A DNA stretch of 64,000 nucleotides from Hygrophila difformis (GCA_030278955.1 JAOANR010000006.1:31957383-32021382); one strand, 5' to 3'. Shown: positions 46,072-57,835, counted from the stretch's first letter. Notes: generated by a model from the sequence alone, not told the origin. Numbers and translations: made by a program.

Positions 46072-47056
46072 ATGAGTGTTTCCATGGCAGATTTATCAGA
46101 TCTACAAGAAGTTGCAGAATCATTTTCCCAACTTGGGATTATGGATCTGGTTAATGTAAAACTCAATGAAGTTCTTCAGTTGGGTTATACGGAAGAATCA
46201 GGATCCAACGTGACCCACGAAGGACCGCCTGATGTTCCACTGAGAGAAGGAGAATCCAAAAGCACAATCTGCGAACGATTTGGTTTCTTATTCAAAACCC
46301 ATTCTGTAGGAGATGGTTATTTTGAAGAAAATGAAGACAAAACGATCAAGGTCTAGACCCAAGCCCTCTTGGGTCTAGAATTAAGAAGTATTTGCGCAGT
46401 AGACGAATATATCTACTGGTTTCGTAAATACTTTTTCCGGAATAAGATGACGGCCGAAGTGGCGTTTCCCATGTTCTTTACAAAAATTTGCAGCCCATGG
46501 AGAGAGATGTTGATCCAATCATACTCAGTACCCCCACGTATGGTGGTCTCAATAGCCCGAAGAATGTCCTTCCTTAAGGATAAGCTCAGAGAATGGTGTC
46601 AACAAGCAGCAACCCAAAAGAATATCAAAAGACTAAGAGGTAAAATAAAAAGAACCCCTCTTTGCCGTGAGAATAATGATTTTCCAACAATTATAGGAGA
46701 ATCAGAAGAAAAGAGAAGAAAGAAGAAGAGCTGAGGCTCATACAACAAGAGTTTCAGAAGACCTCCATTCCGAAAAAGAAGAGCATGGTGGTCCAGGAGC
46801 AAGGCCAGAACATACAAAACTGGAAAAAGAACGGGAACAACGAAGAGTTTATCGCAAAGCTCAATTAGCTCAGCAGCAAGGAGCACGGGGAGAACGACAT
46901 CAAAAAGAACGTTCAGACGAGCCCATATCCTAGCCAACGAAAGTTTCAAAGACTGCAACTGCTGGAAGTGTGGAGCAGAGGTCATATCTCACCCGATTGC
47001 CCACAGAATTGTGAGATACGAATGTACGAAGCCATGGAAGATATCGTGGAAGCGAT
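46072..47056 (+). pseudogene. Caulimovirid capsid protein, N-terminal and central part
   Basis: Starts at ATG 46072 with an acidic N-terminal region. An in-frame TAG lies at 46354-46356, then a conserved capsid core (46369-46600) with aromatic and PWR-type residues, then a basic region. The frame breaks again near 46732. A CCHC zinc knuckle lies at about 46950-46995 but a one-base loss disrupts its frame. The gene is then cut by the retrotransposon target duplication GCGAT. Capsid proteins of this family package pregenomic RNA through the knuckle. Confidence 0.72.
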
Positions 47057-49544
47057 TGTAATACCCGTAAATTTTAGAATATAAAAATAGAAATTAATCC
47101 AATAGGAGAGAAGGTTTCGTTTCCAAAAACCCGTAGACGCGGAAATGCATGGAAGTCAAAGGACGACGAATTAGAACCCGACGGACCAAAACCGACGGTC
47201 TTAGGATTTCAAGCATGAAATCGAAGTGATACGAAATAAATTTATGACGAGAAGCATAATCCGGAAATGACCCGGAAAAATCGAGCGCGAAAACGGGGAA
47301 GGATAGAAGTCCGAAAGAGAAGAGAAAAAGACCCGACGGATCGGATCGCACGGACCCGCCCGGACCGCAGTCCAGGCGAGTCTCGCGCGCTGGCCGGGCG
47401 GGGTTTGGCTAAAAGGCGCGCCAACCCCGCGTGGCCCTACAGGTTTTGGCAACTTGCGCGTTTTCGGCGATTTCTTACCATAATTCGACCTCCCGACTTT
47501 GGAAAGCGGATTTTGGCCGAAGGGGGAAGCTCTTAGGCGACCTAGGGCAGCCTCTCCCCCATTTTCATCAGTCACCATTCACTCTCAAACCCTCTCAACT
47601 CTCTCTAAAGCCAAAACACTTTCCGGCGACTTCCCGACGACTTTCCGATCACTTCCCGGCAACGAAAACCGACGAAGGAGGCGTTGAATACAAGATTCCT
47701 TGTATTCTAATCTGTGGTAAGTCGTTCTTAGATTTCTATTTAAGTTTTTGAACCCGAAAACTTGATCTAACATTGGATTTCTTCGTCCGATTCGAAATCG
47801 TGGCCAAAGTCGGAAGCTTGGCGTTGAGGAGATCCGTTCGTAGGATTTTGGACGAACCAGCGACTTTAGGACGACCCAAACCTCTCTATCTCTGTAAGTT
47901 GAGCCTTCCATATCAATACGGGTGATTTCGGGGCGTCCGGTATAGGCGTAATGTAACGAAACGTAAAAATCGAACTTAAAAACCCCATCTTGCGCAGTTT
48001 CTGTAATCGGCCTAAAACTCATATTTCGAGGATTCAATCCGAGAAACTCAAAACTAGACTTTTAATTCTAACACATAAATCTAGGTTGTGTAAAAATTTC
48101 AGCCATTTTCGTTAACGTTTGCTATTTTAAATCGCATCGAAAAGAAACTGTTTTGACAAAACGTGTGGAAATCTGCCTACGAACATGTTCGAACTTAGTG
48201 AATTTATTTCTATATTTTCTAGTCCGATTTGATCTTTACAATCTAAATGAAAGTTGTAGATAATCATGTCTAGTATGTGCATATTAAATTTCAGAATTTT
48301 TGAAGTCCATTTGATATGTTAAAACGTCGAAATTTTGAACTGTGTCATACCTGAGTTCGGACAGATTTCTGATTTCATAGTAAAATCGATTTTTGACATG
48401 TTTCCTCAACTTATTTCGAAAAAGTTAAAACACGAAAGTTGTTCGTTAGGGTGTTTTGCATAAAGTGTGAAGATTTCAAAATTTTCGGACTTGAAACGGA
48501 TTTTTAAATTAGAAAGGCGCAAACTGTGACGCCAAGATACTTTTAAATCGAAGAGTTTTGAAATTTCGAAATGAACGATCAAAGATTTGAAACACGATAC
48601 ATCTACACTTTTGAAAAACCCCGATACCTTAAATCTAAACGATACATGAGATACTTGGTGGAGGGTGAGTGCTCTGCAGGGTGCCCCTCTAGCCTTTCTC
48701 TTCGGGCCTATAATGGACGAGAGAATTTGATGAGATATTACGCCAATCGGCGGGAGATACATGGCCTACTCTCTCGGGTTGTCCGTATGGATTTCTCGAG
48801 GCTCCGGAGTGTTACTGGGTATGGCAGATACGGCTGCGGCCGCCGGATCACCGGCTATACAAGATACTTACGACACGGCTGCGGCCGCCGGATCACCGGC
48901 TATACAAAACACTGAGAAATGGTTTCGTAACGGGGGAAATAAAAGATTTAATGTTTTTAAGTATTTATTTATTTTCGCAAGTCTTTAAATTATGCATTTA
49001 AATTATGTCTTTAAATTTCATGGTATGACTAAATTATTATTGTGGGTTAGATGCATGTTTAAATACACAATTAAAATTATTATTTCCTTTAAATTTTGTG
49101 AAATGCATGTTAGGAGTGAAATTTTAAATTATCTAATTAAATCCCTTTATTGCTATGTTAGGATCGACTTACTCAGTATTTTATATACTGATAAAATTGT
49201 TGAATTCTCTTTTTATTTCAGAGTACGGAGATGATGCATAGCATGTGCATTGGGGATGGATTAATAAACATTGTTTATTTGCTTTTTACGATACTTGCAT
49301 AACGGGCATGTAAAACCCGAGTTTTGGCCATGTCGGCCCATTTACATTTTTCCGCTGCAATATATATTTACTACTATATGTGTGGACGACACTTATTATT
49401 TTTACATAGATTCCGGACTTGTTTTAAATCTTTTTGCAATACCTATAGCCTTGCATCTCTTTGGCAAGCTCGGGGAATCCGCGTCTTGCTAGAGAGATGT
49501 GGCGGTGACATCCCGGCCTGGGTTATCAAATCCGGGGTGTTACA
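47057..49544 (+). repeat. 5' LTR of the chimeric retrotransposon
   Basis: Begins TGTAATACCCG and ends GGGGTGTTACA. Contains a 33-bp direct repeat (48830-48862, 48875-48907) starting ACGGCTGCGGCCGCC. Confidence 0.93.
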
Positions 49545-49547
49545 AGT

Positions 49548-49560
49548 TGGTATCAGAGCC
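49548..49560 (+). promoter_or_regulatory. Primer-binding site (initiator tRNA-Met)
   Basis: TGGTATCAGAGCC, three bases after the 5' LTR. Confidence 0.92.
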
Positions 49561-50009
49561 CGGAATATTTTTAAGCTACTATTATTATTATTTTAAAATA
49601 TTTTGAACTAAGTATTATTTTTAAATTTATTATTATCATTATTATTTTTAAGACTACTAGTATTATTATTTAAGCCCAAAATTTGAGCCCAAAAATTTTC
49701 TTACCCAAGTAATATAATATTTTGAGCCCAAAAGGGGGTTAAATTATTTTGACCCAATATTTATAATTATTTATTTTAAGCCCAACCATTTCGGCCCAAT
49801 ACCCATGTTTTTACTTCTTAAAGTCCAAATTATTATTTTTGGCCAATATAGAGGCCCAACTTTTTTTTTATCCACGATTAAATTTAAAAATACATTAAAA
49901 TTAATTGCTGGGGGGATTGCATATGCATATTCATGTAGATTTAAATTCCTGCATCTCTTGACTTTTTATTCGAAACAAGACCTGACTCTAACCTTCTTGT
50001 TGACATTAG
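49561..50009. other. AT-rich retrotransposon leader
   Basis: AT-rich, with TTATTATTATT runs and repeated GCCCAA stretches. It resembles the shorter leader of the 22320 element, and both end TTAG directly before the ORF start codon. Confidence 0.5.
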
Positions 50010-50537
50010 ATGGCCGCCCCAAACGCGAACATGATCAACCTACTAATGAGGTTGATTGAGGCGTACCTCGAATCTCCTCAAAACGTGAACAACTTCAGAC
50101 TAAGGGTAGAACAAATGGGAGCTAACCTGGGTCACCTAACTAATCTGGGCCAAGCAGGACATCAAGATATAACCCAACTCCAAATCCAAATCAATGAACT
50201 CCAGGCCCGCGAGACTGAACTTCGGACCCAGATTGACGATGTAGAGACCGAAGTAGGGGTCGTGGGACATCAACTGCATCATCTGAAGGACGATCTACTT
50301 CCACCTGCCCCTCTCGACCCGGGGACTCCTCCCGCAGCTAACCCCGTAGTTGACCCTGACGCTGTCCCTACAGCCGCCCAACCTTCAGTTGTCGTCGTTG
50401 ATCCTGCCCCGGCCGCTGGGCCCAATTGGCCAGCGAGCCCAGTATTCCATGGACCCCTTGGCTGGGGTACCGTTGAGGAGTCGAGTGATGAGGATGATCC
50501 CATGGAGGACCCAACCACCTACACTCCCTCAGCTTAG
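50010..50537 (+). CDS. Retrotransposon leader ORF, coiled-coil protein with acidic tail
   Basis: 175 codons, intact. Residues about 1-45 are helical, about 48-100 form a probable coiled coil (QLQIQINELQARETELRTQI, GHQLHHLKDDL), followed by a Pro/Ala-rich stretch and an acidic end (GWGTVEESSDEDDPMEDP). It lacks the zinc knuckle or hydrophobic core of a Gag protein. Start chosen as the first ATG after the leader; the Pro-rich linker and acidic tail recur in the leader ORF of the 22320 element, though without close sequence identity. It is probably a retained structural or RNA-handling protein of this chromovirus group; no known domain is recognised. Confidence 0.6.
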   Translation: MAAPNANMINLLMRLIEAYLESPQNVNNFRLRVEQMGANLGHLTNLGQAGHQDITQLQIQINELQARETELRTQIDDVETEVGVVGHQLHHLKDDLLPPAPLDPGTPPAANPVVDPDAVPTAAQPSVVVVDPAPAAGPNWPASPVFHGPLGWGTVEESSDEDDPMEDPTTYTPSA

Positions 50538-51031
50538 GGACCTTTACCGCATTCCTTCTACTATTACCCTTCCTATTTTCCGAGACATTCCTATCCTTGT
50601 GATTCCTGCAGCTTGTATCAACTAACATTTTCTATTGAGCAATAAAAATACAAGCATTTATGTTATATTCTCTTTTCCATCATCCATAGTGCCCACATAC
50701 ATATATACATGCACATATATATATGGAAAAAAAAAACCGCCTTCCTAGTCCAAACGTATGGTGAGGGACTCAACAGAACAAAGGAACAAGGTATTAATAA
50801 GCAAACAACACATATGAATGTCCATCAAACGAGAGTACCCTGAACCCTAAACCCTGAAACCCCAAGTCATCACTTAACCGAAATTCCAGAATTTACAACC
50901 GAAATAGATAATAATGGAGTAACACCATAAAAGCACAAACTACAAAACACAGAGATGAAAACCATCGTCTTACAGTCTCATAAGGAAACTACTCCTACTA
51001 CGCACCCCAGGAGTACCGTAAAAACGAGGGG

Positions 51032-52366
51032 TCACTGATCAGGAGGCGGGAACTGGCGACGCATGTAGTCGTCCATCTGACGCATGTAGCCATACATGTC
51101 AGCCATGGTGGCCTGCTGCTCCGCCTGTCTCATAGTGAGCGTGTCCATACGATCCTGATAGAGATCCATCCTAGCATCCAAGGCATCGTAACGAGCCTGC
51201 CCAGCTGCAAACCCGGCATCTATGCTGACACGCATCTCCTGCATCATCTGGAGCATCCGCGTCATGTCCTGACCCTGTGGTGGAACCCCACCCTGCTGTG
51301 GAACCACAGGAGGAGGAGGTGGCCGCTCTGGAGGAACAACTAAGATCAAACCACCATCCTCAGGCTGCGGGCGTAGTATAGCCCGAGGCGCTCCACGACG
51401 CAAAGTGATGCGCCGAGCGGCATAAGACGGAATACGATAGTGCTCACCTGGAGCTAAAGGATAGGGGTCCGTCTCGGGAGACGTGCGATCCCCTGGGCAG
51501 CGCACAGCCCACAAATGAGGTGTGCATGAGTGATCACCCTACTCCCTCGCCCCCGTCGTAAACCCCTCAGGTTATCCGCAATGCACGCGCCCACATTTAC
51601 CCGACCGCCTCGTGCGATAAAGCAGACAGTCTCAAAGACATGATCTATGACGATATGACTCCGGGTGATCGGCCGAATGCGTCATAACCAAAGCTGAGCA
51701 AGTACACGCCAAGGAGCATCCAAGGACGTCAGTCGTAGCTCGTGAGGGTATCCAGTCCGCGGGGGTACCTCGGTACACAAGACACCCCAGGCAGGAGCAT
51801 AAACCCGTCCCTCCGGCTGTGGTCGGAACGCACCATCATCGGGAAGGCCGAAATAGATGTTGATCGCCCGAGCACTGAAGTCTAAGTAGCGACCACGAAC
51901 CCAGACTCGAGAAAGGTCGTCGTCTACCCCAAGACCGCTGATGTTGGCAATAACCTCCATAGCTAGATAGCCGGAGGCAATGCCGTCGGGATGACGTGCA
52001 AGACCGGTCCACTGGAGATGCCCCAAAAGTGCACTGATCCGATCGTCACCCATATGATCGGGGAACAAGCCTCGCTCGGGAACGTAAGCCCTCTTCTGAC
52101 GAAGCTCGTCGAAGTAGAAGTCCTGGGCGGCCATCGACGAGAAACGGAACCTATCATGCCGGCGAGGACGCACCTCGTCAGGGAGATCTCTGAGCCTCGG
52201 CACCCGCTCCTCGTCCTCCTCGGACTCACTGTCGTCACTGTCATCAATGTCCGGCATCTCCGGAGCGGCAGTGCTAGGGCCGGCTGCGTCACGTCGAGTA
52301 GCCCGTCTCTTGGCCCCCGGAAGGACCATAAGGAACGCCAAGATGAACCACGGGAAGAGCAACATC
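51032..52366 (-). pseudogene. Antisense gene, 'putative plant transposon protein' type (PF20167-like)
   Basis: Minus strand, ATG at 52365. An acidic, Arg-rich N-terminus (DDSDDSESEEDEERVPRL) is followed by a domain with DFYFDELRQKRAYVPERGL, GLGVDDDLSRVWVRGR and NIYFGLPD, then TGA at about 51682, then in the same frame VFETVCFIARGGRVNVGACI and LICGLCAAQG. A further shift leads to a Pro-rich linker and a Met/Gln/Asp-rich coiled coil (MLQMMQEMRVSIDAGF) ending at 51032. Layout matches plant proteins annotated as putative plant transposon protein domain, whose function is unknown. Because of at least one stop and one frameshift this copy is probably not functional as is. Confidence 0.6.
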
Positions 52367-52970
52367 CTGCGAACACCCAATACCAATTGTTAGACTAATG
52401 ACCCACACACGGAATAACATCAAATATATATATACATAGTTCCAACGGGAGAAATCTAAGAAAGCTTCAAACTTCATAGTTACTAATACATGCCGGAAGA
52501 TAACCAAACCACTGATTGTACCTAAATAAATTCGGAAGCCCATTGCGGCATTTCATCGAACACGTTAAATGCGAAAAACAACAAGCTTCAATTATACTTA
52601 TAATATACACGAAATTTGCCCATAAATTAACATTTATCCAAGCAACAACTCAGCATCATAATATGACACCAAAACAATGAGTCCATCTTTCATGTCACAA
52701 TGTCACCTAAAATGAAGAATTCCATATTACTCCTAAATACCCACATCGCCGAGAAATGGCCAAGAACAAATACACATTGGGGCACAAACTCAACAAAATC
52801 AATAAAAACAACATCAATAAGTACATATGCTTGCTAATTCGCGCAAAACAAGCTTAAAAACAACAAATCCCCAAATTGTACACATAAACCCTAATTTCAC
52901 AATTCAACCAAATTCTAACGAATCAAGGCATAAAACTTGAAATTGGCAAGCGAAATTAGAAGATACATAC

Positions 52971-53190
52971 CTCACAAAGAGAAATTGAAGTCGGAACTAG
53001 GAGAATCTGAGCACGATAGGACGAATTTGAGAGGAGGATGAGAGGAATTTCGGAATGGGAGGGGAAGAACTGGCTCGCGCGGGGCGCGAGCCCTATTTCT
53101 CCACCCTGGGGACGCCGCGCGGTAAACCCCAAAAACCCGCCCGGACCCCGCGCGGGACAAAAAAATATATATATATAATTGTTCCTCCTT
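52971..53190 (-). promoter_or_regulatory. Promoter-like region, 5' UTR exon and intron donor of the antisense gene
   Basis: Minus strand: TATATATATA at about 53165-53178, then a GC-rich leader, then CTCTTTGTGAG before donor GTATGTATC at 52970. The matching acceptor TTCGCAG lies at 52373-52367, one base before the ATG codon's G. This gives a 604-bp leader intron (52367-52970). Confidence 0.55.
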
Positions 53191-53228
53191 TCCTACGCAT
53201 TTACCCCTCCTCTGCTCTACAAAATACG

Positions 53229-53855
53229 AGTGGACGCAAATGCCGAAGCCCATTGAGCTGGGAAAAGGGCGAGAGGACTATGGTAATTGGACCGCAACTT
53301 GTTGAGGACATGGCTCAACAAGTCAAAATAATCCAAGGAAAGATGAGAGCCGCGCAAGACCGGCAAAAGAGCTATGCCGACGTGAGACGGCAAGATTTGG
53401 AATTCCAAATAGGCGATAAGGTCATGTTAAAGGTATCACCGATGAAGGGTGTGATGTGCTTTGGCAAGCGGGGAAAATTAAGCCCACAGTACATAGGACC
53501 CTACGAGATCCTAGAAAGAGTGGGGAATTTTGCATACCGATTGGCATTACCGCCACAATTTGCTCGTGTCCACGACGTGTTCCACGTCTCGCAACTGAAG
53601 AAATACGTCCATGACCCGACCCACGTACTCCAACCGGAGGAAATTGAGCTGGACGATGACTTAAGCTATGAAGAAATTCCGGTGCGAATACTCGACAAGA
53701 AGGAGAGGGTAACAAGGAATAAGACCGTGAGGATGGTTAAGGTTCTTTGGTCCAACCACGAAGCCGAGACGGCAACGTGGGAGCTGGAAGCAGACATGAG
53801 GGAGCGTTACCCAACCCTATTCCAAGACAGTGCAACAACAGTTATGGGGACATAA
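53229..53855 (+). pseudogene. Chromovirus integrase C-terminus and chromodomain (pol remnant)
   Basis: An open segment beginning inside integrase (GRKCRSPLSWEKGERTM) and running through GDKVMLKVSPMKGVMCFGK, the GPYEIL module, DVFHVSQLKKYV and a chromodomain-like end (ILDKKERVTRNKTVRMV, SNHEAETATWELE) to TVMGT. Nearly the same as 25097-25609 of the other element. The frame is open but the start is an arbitrary deletion joint, so it is a fragment and not a gene. Confidence 0.85.
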
Positions 53856-53863
53856 CTGTAATC

Positions 53864-53890
53864 TTAAGAGGGGGAGGATGTGACAACCCG
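53864..53890 (+). other. Relic polypurine tract and old LTR start
   Basis: CTTAAGAGGGGGAGGATGTG then ACAACCC, directly after the pol stop and about 260 bp before the true tract. Same arrangement as 25063-25088. Confidence 0.5.
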
Positions 53891-54101
53891 AGTATTTCTG
53901 AATATTTTGTACGAATACTTTGTACCCCAAATAAACAAATTCAAATTGTTTTGAACTACGTAATGACTTGATCCCTTCACGGGGTACGTAGGCAACTCGG
54001 AAATTTCAATTCTGGGTTCAGTCAAATAATAACAAACAACGACACACAATAATACAATCGCTTAATCAAACAATTCCCGAACTCGCGAGAGGATGAAGTA
54101 C

Positions 54102-54138
54102 AACTTCGAGGACGAAGTTGGTTCTTAAGGGGGTAGAC
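54102..54138 (+). promoter_or_regulatory. Polypurine tract and hairpin
   Basis: AACTTCG-AGGA-CGAAGTT (54102-54119) then AAGGGGGTAGAC (54127-54138) against the 3' LTR. Confidence 0.85.
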
Positions 54139-56626
54139 TGTAATACCCGTAAATTTTAGAATATAAAAATAGGAATTAATCCAATAGGAGAGAAGGTTTC
54201 GTTTCCGAAAACCCGTAGACGCGGAAATGCACGGAAGTCAAAGGACGACGAATTAGAACCCGACGGACCAAAACCGACGGTCTTAGGATTTCAAGCATGA
54301 AATCGAAGTGATACGAAATAAATTTATGACGAGAAGCATAATCCGGAAATGACCCGGAAAAATCGAGCGCGAAAACGGGGAAGGATAGAAGTCCGAAAGA
54401 GAGGAGAAAAAGACCGGACGGATCGGATCGCACGGACCCGCCCGGACCGCAGTCCAGGCGAGTCTCGCGCGCTGGCCGGGCGGGGTTTGGCTAAAAGGCG
54501 CGCCAACCCCGCGTGGCCCTACAGGTTTTGGCAACTTGCGCGTTTTCGGCGATTTCTTACCATAATTCGACCTCCCGACTTTGGAAAGCGGATTTTGGCC
54601 GAAGGGGGAAGCTCTTAGGCGACCTAGGGCAGCCTCTCCCCCATTTTCATCAGTCACCATTCACTCTCAAACCCTCTCAACTCTCTCCAAAGCCAAAACA
54701 CTTTCCGGCGACTTCCCGACGACTTTCCGATCACTTCCCGGCAACGAAAACCGACGAAGGAGGCGTTGAATACAAGATTCCTTGTATTCTAATCTGTGGT
54801 AAGTCGTTCTTAGATTTCTATTTAAGTTTTTGAACCCGAAAACTTGATCTAACATTGGATTTCTTCGTCCGATTCGAAATCGTGGCCAAAGTCGGAAGCT
54901 TGGCGTTGAGGAGATCCGTTCGTAGGATTTTGGACGAACCAGCGACCTTAGGACGACCCAAACCTCTCTATCTCTGTAAGTTGAGCCTTCCATATCAATA
55001 CGGGTGATTTCGGGGCGTCCGGTATAGGCGTAATGTAACGAAACGTAAAAATCGAACTTAAAAACCCCATCTTGCGCAGTTTCTGTAATCGGCCTAAAAC
55101 TCATATTTCGAGGATTCAATCTGAGAAACTCAAAACTAGACTTTTAATCCTAACACATAAATCTAGGTTGTGTAAAAATTTCAGCCATTTTCGTTAACGT
55201 TTGCTATTTTAAATCGCATCGAAAAGAAACTGTTTTGACGAAACGTGTGGAAATCTGCCTACGAACATGTTCGAACTTAGTGAATTTATTTCTATATTTT
55301 CTAGTCCGATTTGATCTTTACAATCTAAATGAAAGTTGTAGATAATCATGTCTAGTATGTGCATATTAAATTTCAGAATTTTTGAAGTCCATTTGATATG
55401 TTAAAACGTCGAAATTTTGAACTGTGTCATACCTGAGTTCGGACAGATTTCTGATTTCATAGTAAAATCGATTTTTGACATGTTTCCTCAACTTATTTCG
55501 AAAAAGTTAAAACACGAAAGTTGTTCGTTAGGGTGTTTTGCATAAAGTGTGAAGATTTCAAAATTTTCGGACTTGAAACGGATTTTTAAATTAGAAAGGC
55601 GCAAACTGTGACGCCAAGATACTTTTAAATCGAAGAGTTTTGAAATTTCGAAATGAACGATCAAAGATTTGAAACACGATACATCTACACTTTTGAAAAA
55701 CCCCGATACCTTAAATCTAAACGATACATGAGATACTTGGTGGAGGGTGAGTGCTCTGCAAGGTGCCCCTCTAGCCTTTCTCTTCGGGCCTATAATGGAC
55801 GAGAGAATTTGATGAGATATTACGCCAATCGGCGGGAGATACATGGCCTACTCTCTCGGGTTGTCCGTATGGATTTCTCGAGGCTCCGGAGTGTTACTGG
55901 GTATGGCAGATACGGCTGCGGCCGCCGGATCACCGGCTATACAAGATACTTACGACACGGCTGCGGCCGCCGGATCACCGGCTATACAAAACACTGAGAA
56001 ATGGTTTCGTAACGGGGGAAATAAAAGATTTAATGTTTTTAAGTATTTATTTATTTTTGCAAGTCTTTAAATTATGCATTTAAATTATGTCTTTAAATTT
56101 CATGGTATGACTAAATTATTATTGTGGGTTAGATGCATGTTTAAATACACAATTAAAATTATTATTTCCTTTAAATTTTGTGAAATGCATGTTAGGAGTG
56201 AAATTTTAAATTATCTAATTAAATCCCTTTATTGCTATGTTAGGATCGACTTACTCAGTATTTTATATACTGATAAAATTGTTGAATTCTCTTTTTATTT
56301 CAGAGTACGGAGATGATGCATAGCATGTGCATTGGGGATGGATTAATAAACATTGTTTATTTGCTTTTTACGATACTTGCATAACGGGCATGTAAACCCC
56401 GAGTTTTGGCCATGTCGGCCCATTTACATTTTTCCGCTGCAATATATATTTACTACTATATGTGTGGACGACACTTATTATTTTTACATAGATTCCGGAC
56501 TTGTTTTAAATCTTTTTGCAATACCTATAGCCTTGCATCTCTTTGGCAAGCTCGGGGAATCCGCGTCTTGCTAGAGAGATGTAGCGGTGACATCCCGGCC
56601 TGGGTTATCAAATCCGGGGTGTTACA
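54139..56626 (+). repeat. 3' LTR of the chimeric retrotransposon
   Basis: Same length as the 5' LTR; about 12 of the 14 differences I read are transitions, as expected for methylated DNA. Confidence 0.93.
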
Positions 56627-56758
56627 GCGATTTACCATGGAAAACTGGTATCAGCATATCTATTTGAAGACATCCCCATGGACGAAAGCATCTACGAGGA
56701 AGAATTAAGAAGCGACTCAGACTCATATTCAGATGGATCTTCAACCGAGTCTGACTAA
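56627..56758 (+). pseudogene. Caulimovirid capsid protein, C-terminal end
   Basis: Short acidic Ser/Asp/Glu-rich tail ending at TAA 56756-56758, in frame with the reading that stops at the left insertion border, so the retrotransposon interrupts a single gene. Acidic capsid tails are normal in this family. Confidence 0.65.
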
Positions 56759-56801
56759 AGAGGATAGGGTTTAGACCACTGAAAAAGGATTCGTTTCAAG
56801 G

Positions 56802-57835
56802 ATGACGATCTCGAATCGAACCATGGAAAGAATAATGCGACAAGACTCCAACCTCACCGCATATGACGAATTCAGAATTGGTGGGATTGGACGAGTTCTC
56901 AATGAAATGGGACTCAACCATAGAAGACATAACATCATTTACAAGGTAAGTGCAGGTGAGTTTGCAATTTCTATGGAACTTACTTGTAATGTTGTGGATA
57001 TGCAATTAATTCCTAAAGAATAAATTCTTGAGGAATTAAGCAGGATGAAAGAGGAGATTGCCATTACTATGAAATGGATCCACATAGGAGCCCTCGAAGT
57101 AGTAATTAAGGCAACCTTCAAAGAAGGTATTGATTCTGAATTACATCTATCAGTTACTGATAGAAGAATCAATAACATTAGAGATGGTCTTCTTGGAACT
57201 ATGGTAGAAAATTTATATGCAGGGAAGTTAATGTTTGATATTCATCCCAAAATTTCATATAACTTAGCTGACCAAGATTTTAGCAGAGTTCTAACCCTTA
57301 TTCAGGATTTTAAAAGAAAACATCTGATGAAATAAGGGAACAGACCATATTCTATAACTTATAGAATTTCTTATGCACTTTTCAATAGTCATCATTCTGA
57401 CTTATTTCGTATGAAAGAGTATATAGAAATTTCTAGAATTTTCAAGGAATTTGCTAAAGTCATGACTCCAAATCCTACCCAAATTCCAAGGTTAGGAGGA
57501 GTAGACATACAAATAAGAGATCACCAGAGATCACCTAATTCTAGACAGATCAACAAATACTAGAATTGAGTATGCAAGTCGTATGTCTTTTTTCGGAAGA
57601 CAGAATTATGACATATAAAGGAAAGGAGTTCATCAGAGATCTAACTCCTCAGTCCATTGGGGTAGATAATATAAAGATTAAATGCCATGAAGGATGGAAA
57701 GAGATCCGAGTTATATTTGACATCACTGAAAAGATTAATCGCTTTCCATGTGATGACTTATACTACTTGCAACAGCTATCAATCGGACCTATGAATGAAC
57801 AATTGAAATTGCAGGACACGAAATCAGAGTCTTAG
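56802..57835 (+). pseudogene. Caulimovirid movement protein (30K superfamily)
   Basis: ATG 56802. In-frame TAA at 57021 and 57333, TAG at 57561, then a frame change to 57566-57835. The central part (57045-57440) has the LH/I-G-A-LEV strand, the LSVTDRRI-type segment and the SYNLAD-type motif of 30K movement proteins; the C-terminal segment (57566-57835) has the HEGWKEIRVIFDIT-type strand. Movement proteins carry virus through plasmodesmata. This copy is dead through nonsense and frameshift changes. Confidence 0.75.

Larger units (their letters stand above)
45461..47056 (+). mobile_element. Endogenous caulimovirid, left part
   Basis: Runs from a tRNA-Met-type primer site to the middle of the capsid gene, where the LTR retrotransposon at 47057 interrupts it; the right part continues at 56627-61740. 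Together about 6.7 kb, close to the size of a whole caulimovirid genome. All genes have stops or frameshifts. Genus not assigned with confidence. Confidence 0.8.
47057..56626 (+). mobile_element. Young chimeric LTR retrotransposon carrying an antisense gene
   Basis: LTRs 47057-49544 and 54139-56626 are each 2488 bp and differ at about 14 positions by my reading. GCGAT duplications flank the element (47052-47056, 56627-56631). It has the primer site TGGTATCAGAGCC at 49548 and the polypurine tract AAGGGGGTAGAC at 54127-54138. The interior has a leader coiled-coil ORF and the last part of a chromovirus pol, with gag, protease, RT and RNase H replaced by a reverse-oriented gene (about 51032-53140). 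It must be mobilised in trans. Related to the gypsy element at 22320 by its pol tail, hairpin and tract. Confidence 0.92.

Noticed and set aside
47201..48037. ORFs of 125 and 150 codons on the minus strand, repeated at 54283-55119
   Set aside because: They lie inside the LTRs and are repeated because the LTRs are repeated; no domain is seen.
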